NCBI GenBank assembly: GCA_959347315.1
Contig: OY365809.1
Coordinates: 372,001 to 436,000, forward strand
DNA: 64,000 nt
Reading direction: 5' to 3'
Origin: Bimastos eiseni
Lineage: Eukaryota; Annelida; Clitellata; Crassiclitellata; Lumbricidae
The notes beneath the pieces are model-generated. The model saw only the letters and a list, made by a program, of their open reading frames with translations, ran no database searches and had not been told where the DNA came from. Shown here piece after piece: positions 45,401-55,200 of this stretch (within the stretch, counting starts at the first letter, position 1; every line of letters begins with the position of its first letter). The translations under genes and the position numbers were made by a program.

Positions 45401-47694
45401 AAACTGAATTCTCAAATGATCTCAATGACAACTCTTCGATTAAGAAAAGAAACTGAGAGGAGGAGATTAAAAGATTAGAAGTAAATCACTCAGACAAAAT
45501 AATCTCATTTGATTTCTATTGATTTCAATGAAACCATTTGTAGCCACTGATTCATTTCAATTCATCCTCCTCCTCCTCCTCCAACCTCTCTTCCTTCGTC
45601 AATCCATCTGTCTTCAGACCCTCACACCTACCTCCAAACCCACAAAATACCTACACATCCTACCAAATCTCTTACTGATAAACTCAACAAACCATCTCCC
45701 AGTTTTCACACAAGAAAAGACTATATGAAAGCCTTGAGGTGACTGATGAGAGATGCTCTGGTTGCTGCTACTGTTGCTATTGGAGATGAGAATCATTTTA
45801 AGTATCTTAGCAGAGTATTTTAAAAGACAATCACTCCTATCAGTTCACATCAGCAGAAGGCAGCTGTCCATACATACTCTCTGTGGACACTGCAATACGA
45901 TGACAAAGCTGGGAAATTATGCCATCATTTTCAGGGTCTCTTCACCAATTCACATCTACACAAATTATTCCCACCAATTGCATCTGATGACTCCATAAAG
46001 CAGCAAAGTAATGATGCAAGTTTTAACACAAAAAACATTTGCATAAATTACCTACATTAAATACATATGCATACATCAAGTAAGTATTGCACATATTGCA
46101 CGTAAGTAAGATTCTTGCACATATTAATCAAATCTACCAATTTCTATAGAGCCATTGTCGTTGTCATCATCGTAATAATGTCTTAGATGTCATCAATCAA
46201 TTCAATGTTAACGTGAAATGAAAACAAAGTCAAATCCAGAGCAATGGGGGGAGGGAGTTCAAGGGTGAAAGTCTGTTATAAGTAAATTAACATGATGACA
46301 CCAAATAATGAGTAATGTTGTACATAAATTGAGCACAGGTGGTCAGTGGTCAACTGATGACGTGTCTATCCAAGTGGACACTCTCACTCTTGGTCTGTCA
46401 TCTTCTCATTAAGATTAATGAGATTAATTAAGATTCAGAAGAGAGAATTGACCTAATTAATCATAGACAGATTCAGAAGAGAGAATTGACCTAATTAAGG
46501 CATTAGACAGATTCAGAAGAGAGAATTGACCTAATTAAGCATAGACAGATTCAGAAGAGAGAATTGACCTAATTAAGCATAGACAGATTCAGAAGAGAGA
46601 ATTGACCTAATTAAGCATAGACAGATTCAGAAGAGAGAATTGACCTAATTAAGCATAGACAGATTCAGAAGAGAGAATTGACCTGCTACTGACTCAACAT
46701 TAATAATAAACAAACAACTAAGGTTAGAACTGCAACACTACTTTCAATCCTCCCCAACTCCCAGTTTTAACAATTCCCCAAAGGCTAAAATATGCAATCA
46801 TTCAATTTTCAATCAGATAATCAGTCGCTCATCAATTCCACAGTTTGCCACTTATGCATATCTGATTATCCACCGGTTGATAGCAACACAATTTCACGAC
46901 ATAATTACGTATAATATGTGCATGTCACCTATTTTATTTTTATTTTTATTTTGTTTTCTTATTGTATCCATAACTTTACCTATCGTCATAATCTATTTAT
47001 TGGCTTATGTGGTTTAACACACAAAAAGACATCAACCAATGGAAGAGCAAAACACAGCCATAATCAAATGCAGAAGGTAAATTTAAACGACAGAGAGAAG
47101 GCAACTCCCAGATAAGTATAACGATATCATAAATGTCACTAGTAGTTATAATATAAGCAACTTTTAAGTCAGTATAGTTATATGCAAGGCGGCTAAAACC
47201 CATATGTTCGTCTACATTGACGACTTCACATGGTCACATGACCTTACATCACGATCGGATGAATATTAAAAAACGAACAGCTCTTACGCAACAGAAAGTC
47301 ATTTTTCGTTCTATATAAACCTGGCGATAATTGTTTAGAAGTGCGAAAAAGCAGGCGCTACATAGGCTGTACGCCCTTAAATATAAATTCATATTAAACT
47401 ATAATGCGAAGGCTGTAATTGAAACGTTCATAGAAGTAATTTTGAGATACATACAGAAATAACAGCCTTCGATAAGCTGACAGCTCCTCTGCATCCGACA
47501 GCCGCTTCTTGCTCCGACTTGTAGTAGCTAATAGTACCATTCTTGATCACTATGTACCTGTCCTGCCAGCCGTGTATATAATTAGTCCACTTGCTTAATG
47601 TACCTGCCAAAGCAGGCAAATGCGGTTCGTCATCTAAATCGCCATTTTCCTCGTCGTCTGTAAGACTAAGCACGTCTCGACCGTCGTCGGCCAT
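30454..47694 (-). CDS. CERT1: Ceramide transfer protein (CERT/COL4A3BP), complete
   Basis: Carries ceramide from ER to trans-Golgi at membrane contact sites for sphingomyelin synthesis. Exons in transcript order: 47694-47455, 44419-44303, 42803-42696, 39003-38871, 38664-38527, 37428-37274, 36684-36592, 36150-36064, 35368-35288, 33425-33258, 32621-32358, 31593-31464, 30581-30454 (TAA). They total 1842 nt, 613 aa (human about 598-624), with all phases consistent. PH domain: [19 protein letters not shown], then [13 protein letters not shown] and CLWYLRA (about residues 30-119). Serine-rich motif: [14 protein letters not shown] (about 130-143). FFAT core: [14 protein letters not shown] (about 336-349), the VAP-binding site. 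[24 protein letters not shown] to the C-terminus KTKNKPILF (about 440-613). The start is the Met before [10 protein letters not shown], the only one in phase. No change suggests loss of function. Confidence 0.97.
30670..31235 (+). mobile_element. LINE 3'-end relic with an internal 49-bp tandem repeat
   Basis: The + strand, antisense to CERT, reads [18 protein letters not shown] then [16 protein letters not shown] and [18 protein letters not shown], then SQLKTYLFQ, the usual non-LTR ORF2 end (R-x-F-x-VAGP...WNSL...LKTxLF). Within it, five 49-bp units beginning GGAAAGTACGTTGT start at 30844, 30893, 30942, 30991 and 31040. The element lies in the last CERT intron. Confidence 0.7.
31700..31925 (-). 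mobile_element. LINE 3'-end relic with TGAA tail
   Basis: The - strand reads [21 protein letters not shown], followed by CGCTCCTCAGTCGGTTCTTG and a TGAATGAATGAATGAATGAA tail (31716-31739 on the + strand as TTCA repeats). It is in the CERT intron between exons 11 and 12. Confidence 0.65.
33497..34626. mobile_element. Non-autonomous DNA transposon, 1.13 kb, perfect 26-bp terminal inverted repeats
   Basis: The left end (33497-33522), GGGGGTCATTGCATAATTAC plus GTAACG, is the exact reverse complement of the right end (34601-34626). Subterminal copies of CGTTACG and ACGTAACG cluster within 130 bp of both ends, typical of transposase-binding repeats. No transposase frame is present. I see no convincing target-site duplication, so the superfamily is open. 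It starts 72 bp from CERT exon 10 (33425) within the intron. A 16-bp tandem array lies inside it. Confidence 0.85.
33893..34022 (+). repeat. 16-bp tandem repeat inside the TIR element
   Basis: AATCACAGTCAAAGCA-type units, about eight copies, the first two shortened to AATCAGTCAAAGCA. It is in a CERT intron inside the element 33497-34626. Confidence 0.92.
35565..36050. repeat. 12-bp minisatellite (ATTGAATGAGWC), about 40 copies
   Basis: + strand units are ATTGAATGAGTC or ATTGAATGAGAC. Twelve is a multiple of three, so long frames (LNET/LNES and MTHS) stay open on both strands. The array fills the start of a CERT intron, ending 13 bp from the exon 8 donor on the sense strand. Confidence 0.95.
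36064..36150 (-). CDS. CERT1: CERT exon 8, FFAT motif
   Basis: Encodes [18 protein letters not shown] and [11 protein letters not shown]. The EFFDAVxA core with upstream acidic residues is the FFAT motif that binds ER VAP proteins. The donor GTGAGC is followed after only about 14 nt by the 12-bp minisatellite 35565-36050. Confidence 0.93.
37441..37511 (+). repeat. 17-bp tandem repeat, CTGTTACCATGGCTCCT
   Basis: Three consecutive copies with a leading partial copy, each holding CCATGG. It is directly upstream (on the - strand) of CERT exon 6. Confidence 0.85.
38349..38432 (+). repeat. Dispersed 90-bp repeat, copy 3 (3' truncated)
   Basis: GTAGTGGATGCAGCTTAATA to CCTCCTCCTTTATCCAGG and TTTGGGACTGGCA. 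The terminal GCCAGAGTGC is missing. It is in a CERT intron. Confidence 0.7.
40316..40395 (+). repeat. 38-bp tandem duplication, about two copies
   Basis: AAAGATCTTAGAATCAGTTG plus TCAACAAGAAGCAG is repeated twice with a third partial copy. It is intronic to CERT. Confidence 0.85.
40812..41004 (+). repeat. 39-bp tandem repeat with ETS-type CCGGAAGT in each unit
   Basis: Units begin at 40812, 40851, 40890, 40929 and 40968. The unit starts AACCGGAAGTTGTGGT, has a palindromic GGTTAACC in two copies, and ends CTGAGACCAAAGACCAT. The first four have an intact CCGGAAGT core; the fifth has ACTGGAAGT. Thirteen-codon frames in both directions are repeat shadows. It lies in a CERT intron. Confidence 0.92.
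41515..42055 (+). repeat. Polypurine minisatellite with about 51-bp unit, antisense to CERT
   Basis: Units contain GAGAATTACGAGGAAGAGG, AGCAGGAGGAGGAGAAGG and AAGAGGAGAAG. The + strand frame 41507-42187 translates to [15 protein letters not shown] repeats and is open past the array, but nothing else supports a gene. It sits in a CERT intron, so the CERT pre-mRNA would be CU-rich here. Confidence 0.9.
43470..43640 (+). repeat. 16-bp G-rich minisatellite (GGGGTGGGGCATAGAT)
   Basis: About ten units of GGGGTGGGGCATAGAT with GGAGTGGGG and GGGTTGGG variants. G runs of 4 recur regularly on the + strand (template strand of CERT). Periodic - strand shadows read [12 protein letters not shown]. Confidence 0.93.
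43920..44145 (+). mobile_element. Possible LINE/SINE tail in CERT intron
   Basis: It ends with GATGTCCGCATATGGTGGCG and CTATATAATTATAAG, resembling the GGCGCTATATAA ends of the other retroposon tails here. The coding part is too decayed to read. Confidence 0.35.
46430..46685 (+). repeat. 38-bp minisatellite, about seven copies, in CERT intron 1
   Basis: The unit is CATAGACAGATTCAGAAGAG plus AGAATTGACCTAATTAAG. The first copies differ in the spacer (TTAATC, AAGGCATT), the rest are nearly identical, so the array is recent. Confidence 0.92.
47455..47694 (-). CDS. CERT1: CERT exon 1: acidic N-terminus and first part of PH domain
   Basis: 80 residues. An acidic leader ([15 protein letters not shown]) precedes [18 protein letters not shown], which is almost identical to the vertebrate CERT PH start. 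The PH domain binds PI4P at the Golgi. The donor GTATGT follows KAVIS. The next exon (44419-44303) completes the PH with [20 protein letters not shown]. Confidence 0.95.
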
Positions 47695-49241
47695 TTTTCG
47701 TTTGTAATGGGACTAGAAATGGCTACGATTTAGTTTCAACTACGCTTTTAATATGCTGTAAAACTCAAATGAAACTGAATCACAATCTACAATCCAGCAT
47801 TTTTCCGTCGTCGGCAGCCATGACAGTTCAGCTACTGGTTCTCTGTCACTGAGTGTCAGACGGCTCAAAGTTCATCAGTAAGTAAGTAATAAGCGCGAAA
47901 TGTGCGTTTTGTGCTTTTCTCATTTCGGATGTGGTGCAAAATTAGTTTCCGATTTTTTTATTCGTCGTGGTTGAGGAAAAAATTCTCCGTCAAATGGAAA
48001 GGGCCAAAGATAATAATTATTTATTTCAAGTAACCTTGTGCCATTGCTGGTCTGCTTGTGCAACAGCATAAATTAATTACCCACAACTTCCACAAGTTTA
48101 TTCCAAACATTAGAATTGTAAATACGGAAATTGCTGGTGTTAACGACGCAGCATGTTGCAAGCGAGTAACTCAGTTCAGCGTCTACTGTAAGTTATCCTG
48201 AGTTGTATGGTCTCGAGACAGTGTCTCGGTCTCGAGACAGTGTCTCGGTCTCGAGACGTCTCGAGACAATTTTTTAGTGTCTCGATCTCGGTCTCGGAAG
48301 TCTGCTGTCTCGGTCTCGAGGTAGTGTCTCGAATTTTTAAAAACTGCCTTGAAGTGAAAGTCTTGTTCTGTCTCGAACAAGCGGTCTCGATAAGTTTCGC
48401 GTTAACTGTCTTAAAATTTTGCGCTAGGCCGAAGAAGAAATATCCAAAAAGATAAAACTTGGCAATATACAAACTGTTCTTGGGAACTGATACAATATAT
48501 ATTATAATTAAGTTTCAAATTGAAATTACAAATGAACCTTGTTCCCGAAAACTGATACGTTAATATTTTACAACCTTTTATATAGGGTCCCTTGTTTTTT
48601 ACTGTCTCGAACTGTCTTGAACCTAGTGTCTCAGTCTCGGTACCTCACTGTCTCGGTCTCGTCTTGGTCTTGAAGTTTAATGTCTTGCATACAACGCTGA
48701 ATTTATCTTTAACAAAACACTGAAAACAGATAGACAAACCAACAGATAATTAGGCTGATCACGGCCTAATACAGGCCATGAATTATGATGATTGGATGCA
48801 CAACTGCGCTGTGCAGTGTGCACATAGTGTGGAAAAAACAATTAATGCTCCCAAAGTCCAAAGAAAAGCACAGAAATCAAAGATGCTTAAATCTTATATA
48901 TAATTATCCAAACTTCAGGCCAGAACCATCAATAAATGTGGAGGCGGGTTATTACATAATTTTCATGAAACGCATTTGCCTTTAAATACCATTGCAGAGG
49001 AGCTTAAATTAATAAATAAAATAATAAGCTGGAACTAGTGAAATTTAAAATCCGACTCTCCTTTTCGAAGAATGTTCCTTTTGGTAACACACGCTTCCGG
49101 TATCCGTGCGTGGATGCGCGAATATAGTAAACAATTATACAAAATAAACGCAATTCATACAAAATAACCACTTAGTTAATTAGAAATTTACTGAATTTGG
49201 TCAAACTCAAGATTCCGTAGAGATTGTGATCATCTGAAGTG
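47695..49241. promoter_or_regulatory. Head-to-head intergenic region of CERT and ZNG1
   Basis: Only 1.55 kb separates the CERT start codon (- strand) from the ZNG1 start codon (+ strand), so both promoters must lie here unless an upstream non-coding exon is further away. No TATA box with confident placement was seen. The middle is occupied by the GTCTCG element 48205-48685. Unique flanks of about 500 bp on each side are candidates for the two core promoters. Confidence 0.5.
48205..48685 (+). repeat. GTCTCG-array element, copy 2
   Basis: Arrays of GTCTCGGTCTCGAGACA (48205-48330) and CTGTCTCGGTCTCG (48605-48680) flank about 270 bp of AT-rich DNA. It includes repeated GTCTCGAGAC palindromes. 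It resembles 22425-23300 in layout and word content but is shorter. Confidence 0.65.
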
Positions 49242-52200
49242 ATGGATGCCAGCTCGGATGAAGACGTTCCGCCGCAACTTATTCCTATTCAGTCGGCTAA
49301 GGTTCCAGTGACTATAATAACTGGTTACCTCGGTTTGTAAAGAAACGCCAGATATTATTTCAAGAATGTCTATGTTTTTTTATATTAACGGCATTAAAAT
49401 ATTTTGTTCATAAGGCTTAACCCGCTTTCTGTCCGTCACGGTCAGTTATAGTAACTCTAGTCTCTGGCTGTAACTTCATTGTTAATAAATTGTTATGTAC
49501 AACACTGAATCAGAGATGTCAAATCCAATAAGTTGTTGAATCAAAAGAGTTGTTAACAAAGAGGGCGGATTATTTTATCTCTCATGAACGGATTAGCGAT
49601 TGGATAGGAGTTAATTCTGAGTTGATGACATTCCAGGTTCTGGAAAGACGACCCTTCTCAATCACATTCTCAACGAACAGCATGGAAAGAGAATTGCAGT
49701 TATCCTCAATGAATTTGGTGAAGGTAGGTGACATTAGGGGACATTGCTTCTAACAGCCATGATATAATCCAACTTCTTTCTTCTATTTTATATCATCTTG
49801 TTTCTTCATCATCTTAAATTAAAACAATGTTTCAGCTTTTCTTCTGCCTTAATGACACACATATTCCAATTCTCTAGAGAGGTTCTTGAATGATGCTCTG
49901 TAAATGTCTGTTTAATATTAAACAAATTGAATAGGCTGATGAAAGACTTAATAAAAATGACTATCTTCTTCATTTGCATATGTTATGATTAATAAGTTAA
50001 TTTAACTTGAACAACTACAGTTGATATGACAGTCACACAAAGAAAGTATTCATAGGCCTTCAAGAGGAGAGGAGGGGAGGGGAGGGGAGGGGAGAAGGGA
50101 CAAGAAATGCCACAGGAGTCATGAAGCATTGTCAACAGTCCCACAATTCATCAGGTTTTCTTAAGTTTAGAATTCCTGTGTTGTTTTATGTACACTTTTC
50201 ATGTTATTACATTGTACGAATCATTTACGAATTTAACTGAGAAAAAATAAAAGTCTAAAGGCCTTTATGTAGAGTCTTTTAAAGAGCCTCTCACAATGTT
50301 ACCTTGTCACTTGTCTCGTTGTGTCAGATGTTACGTTCTTTCGGGAGAGACGATCGTGGTCCTTGTGTCATTTTGACTTAGGAAGTGCAATGGAGAAACC
50401 AGTCTCTGTCTCTATCTGTCTGTCTGTCTCCCCCTCTCTCTGTCTCTCTCTATCTACGATTGTGTGGTCCTTGTGTCGTTTTGTCTTAGGAAGTGCAATG
50501 GAGAAATCGTTGGCCGTTCGTGACGAAGGTGAACAACTGTTTGAAGAGTGGTTGGAATTACGCAATGGATGCATCTGTTGCTCTGTTAAGTACGCATCAC
50601 TGATGGCATCATCACCGACGTCATATAAATGCACAAATGCATGCACACATTCTGATGCATGCAAAATGCATAAGAGAAGTGTTCTGCATTTCCACCGATT
50701 GCTTATACTCACTGCACTTTTGGTTTACAAGACATTCTAATAACATCAAGCATTCTTGTCAAAATCAACATGCATGCAATGAACAAGAAGTTCTGTGGAG
50801 AGATCCGTGTGACACAACTGTACGATGAGTTGGTTTTTAACGTTGTGTGTCACGGTGGCTGATTGGTTGGAACGGTCGGCCCGTAACACTTTGTCTGCGC
50901 TGAGTGAGCGGGTTCGACCCTTGTCCGAAGCGTCAGTAAAACTGTGATTGTGCCATCGAGGCGTGTGCAATTCTGAGCAAAAGACGTTGGAAGTAGGGCG
51001 ATATAAAATTTCTGAATAAAAAAAATGGTGTTATAAAGAGTTTGAGTTGTCTGAAAAAGCTCTGAGAAAGTGTTACTGATGATGACGAGGGTGTTACAGA
51101 ATTGTCTCTTGTTGATGATGACGTAGGAATAACGCCGTCAAGGCCATCGAAACTTTGATGCAGAAGAGAGGAAGATTCGATTACATCATTCTCGAAACAA
51201 CTGGACTGGCAGACCCAGGTGAGGTGCCAACAACACAGGTAAAAGGCCAGTTAAGGTTAGTGGCCATCTATATACAGGCAAGTGCTCAAATTATTATGCT
51301 CTGTGCATGTCTATGGGTAGGCATACTAGGTATGTGTGAATGTGACTATGACTATACCTAAAAAGACTTCTATAGCGCCACCATAATAACGCACAGGGCA
51401 TCAACCGACAGCGCATCAAAACAAATCCGAAATCATGTCAAATCCAAAAGGTCAGTCCTAAGAGACAGAAAGACAGTCTGATGAGGATAGGCAAGGGTAA
51501 ATAAAAAGGGTATATAAAAGGTTTTAAGTCAAGATCAAAAAGAAACTCAAGAATCAACGACCCAAACGGCTTGAGTTAATAAATTCCAGAACCTTGGACC
51601 AGCAACAGAGAAAGCCCACTTACCAAGACTGGTCCTAAGACGAGGGAGAACAAGGAACGAGAAATCAGAAGACCTAGTCTGTGAGTTGGTATTTGTGTGT
51701 ATTGAATATAAGAGTTCTGTGTGAAAGGTCTGTCTGTCTAAATGTGCATTGAGAATGTAGAATGTCTTAAGATCTGTTGGTCATTGTGACTTTCTCTCTC
51801 TCTGGATGTCCAGATATTCTTAGTATGCTCTGAATTCTAGTTTCTCTCGTATAAATAGGTTGATGATTTGTGGATTTGATTTGCCTGAGAGAACAAAGAA
51901 CCTTCTCTTCAGTCTGTTTATGACTCTTGCTAGAAATTTGCCTTAGAAGAGTTTAAACTGAGTTTGCTAAACTCATTTCATCTAATTTTGTTTCTGGTTT
52001 GTGTTGAAGGTCCTGTTGCTTCGATGTTTTGGATGGATGACGAACTTGGAAGTGACCTCTATCTAGATGGTAAAGGATTCCTTGTTGTTTACTTTGAGCC
52101 TTTGGAGTAGTTTGATGTTAGTCAGTTGTTCCAGTTGAATGATGAACAGACTGACTGACTGGCTGCCTGGCTGATTAGCCCGCTGTTGACTGACTCAATA

Positions 52201-55200
52201 AACCAGTTGAATTGTTTACATGGAAATGGCAAAAATTCATTACAACTGGAAAAACCATTGAATGTAATTCTTCAAAAATTTCTCAGCGCCCACAGAAGCC
52301 ACGTCAGGGAGAACAGCTTACTTAACGGCCCCTAACACTGACAAATGTGTTGGAGTTAGAGACTAGACGTATTAGAATTGGAAAATACATTGCAATTGGA
52401 AGATTGACTGAGTTTGGAAAATACATTGAGGTCAGAAAATTCATTTTATTTGTAAAACCCTGTTGAAATGGAATTGGAAAACTGCTTAGAACTGGAAAAT
52501 CCTTCGAGTTTTGAAGACCCTGTTGGAAGTGACAGATCTGAATGTTGAAGATAAAAGCAAACAACAAGATGAGAATGTTCCAGAAGATTTAACTTGTTAA
52601 TATCTAACTGAATTACGTTCTGGGTGTTGAAACATCATTTCATTCATTCATTCATTCATTTTGATAATTTACATGGCGCCTCTTCAAGGGAAACTACTCC
52701 GAGGTGCATGTTGCATAGAATTCTTTTAGTTTCTTTTCTTTCTTTCATTCTAGGAATCGTTGATGTCATTGATGCCAAATACTGTTTGCGTGTAAGTGTA
52801 ATTCTTTCTAGAAATTCACACAAGAACTTATTGTGCTCTATTTTCATTTATTCAATAGCTTTCTTGTCAGGACTCAACAATTTACATTTGATAGTATGCA
52901 TTAGATATGGTCTAATGGAGCAGCAATTGTTAGGGTTAGTTATGTCTTCATTCTTTTAGCAATTATCTTGATGTTAGGGTTGTAGTTTGTTACCTTGGTT
53001 GCAATTGGAGACATGGGAAGGCTTATTTCATTATATATTGATGTAATTTCTAAAATAATAGTTTATTTACTCCCAGATCTATTTTTTCTTAGTTTTCTAT
53101 CTACAGGTGTTAAAATATTTATTCAAACGAGTGTGAGAATTCGGCTGACAATAGCAAAAATAGGCATGAACAATAGTTGAGGTGCAGCTACTATAACCAT
53201 TATCATCATCGTCGTCGTCGTCATCATCATCATCATCAACATGAGTAGTGAATCTGTTTTCTTTGTTTCTTTGCAGCATATTCATGATGTCGAGAAAGAT
53301 GGCGTAAATGAAACCATACGGTCTGTCTTCTGGGATTTAGTGTTTTACACACACAGACACACACACACACACAGACACACACAGACACACACACACAGAC
53401 ACACACACACAGACACACACACACAGACACACACACACAGACACACAGACACACACACTCACACCTACACGCACACACACACACAGACACACACACACAG
53501 ACACACACACACAGACACACACACACAGACACACACACACAGACACACACACACAGACACACAGACACACACACTCACACCTACACGCACACACACACAC
53601 AGACACACACACACAGACACACACACACAGACACACACACACAGACACACACACACACACAGACACACAGACACACACACACAGACACACACACAGACAC
53701 ACACACACAGACACACACACACACAGACACACACACTCACACCTACACGCAGACACACATGCACGTAGCTACTGATTGCTGTTTGTGTGGTTTGGTTCGT
53801 TTGATATCTGCTGCAGCTTCCTCAATATCATCTGTATCTTAAGACTCTGTTGACGAAGACATCAAATGAATGAATGACCTTTGACCAGCCTCAGTGTTAC
53901 TCTTATCATCAACCTCATGAGGTCATACTCAATATGCCATGGACTATGCCTGTAAGATGCCTCACTATTGGTCTGTTCACCTCTGTTCCTGTGTTTGTTT
54001 CGTTTCATACAGACAGGTGGCGCTAGCCGACATCATAATTCTTAACAAGTTGGACCTAGCTACAGCGGAAGAGCTTGACACCGTACGGACGACCATTCGG
54101 TGACTATGGCAACAGTTACTTAGCAACGAAGATATCAGTTACAAGAAATATCATTCGTTCAATGACTAACACATAACCTTTTCTTAACTGAATTTAATTT
54201 TAATAGTTTAAATCAGCGTTTCCCAAACTGTGTTCCTCGGAACCCTAGGGTTCCGTGAGGTGAAGACAAGGGTTCCGTGGTAAACTTTCAGTGTGAACTA
54301 TGAGCTTCAGACAATCTTCAATTAATTATACAAATTTATAATAGGAGGATTTTTGCTTAACATCTAGGGCCTATCTATTATTTTATTTAAAAGAGAATTC
54401 AAATGTGACTGTCGTCGATAGGGCCTAAGTGTGTTGTTATTAAACTAATCAAAGCCTTGATCTATAACTGTCTGCATTCTAAAGCATTTGTGCCTGCAAC
54501 ATAATATGTTTCGTTTTGGACAGGGTTCCACGGAAAATAAAGATTGGTAAACGCTCGTTTAAATTATTTAGCTGGTAATGGCTATATTAGCAAATGACTA
54601 ATTCAAAAGTCACTTTTATAATGTTAAATGCAATTGTTCATATTTAAAATATTCCTGTTGATTTTAAACTGATTATTTTCCTTTTAACAAAGGTAATTAA
54701 CACAATTGATTTCGTCTTTGTGTTGATTTTCAGAGCAATCAACAGTGCTGTTCAGATAATAGAGACGACTTTTGCCAGGTATGTTTACAAAATCAACAGA
54801 TACTCGTAAAGATGACCTTGTTTGCGAAGGGAATCTCTGTTTGAATGCTGAGAATGGAAATGAGTCTGTAGCTGATCATTGGTTTCTTAATCCTTCATCT
54901 GCTTATTACAGGAAGTGTCTAAAGCAGAGAAAGATTTCCAGCATTTGTTAATTGATTTTCGACTCAATGATTTGTGAATTCTTTCCAGGATTGACATCAA
55001 CGCCGTCCTCGATATTCACGCCTACGACAGCGACGGAAAAAATAGGTCTCCAGATTTTTTATTTATTTACTGACGAAGGCTTAACTCACTGGACTAAAAA
55101 CGGATTTGTTAAATTGGGATGAAAATCGAGCAAAAACAGACACCTCTTATTTGTGCATTCAGGGTCCCTCCCACCACCGCCACACACCACCACCACCACA

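Noticed and set aside
53241..53768. 175-codon [10 protein letters not shown] frame and antisense CVCVSVCV frames
   Set aside because: CA-repeat shadow within a ZNG1 intron; the first codons overlap the true exon 7 in another frame.
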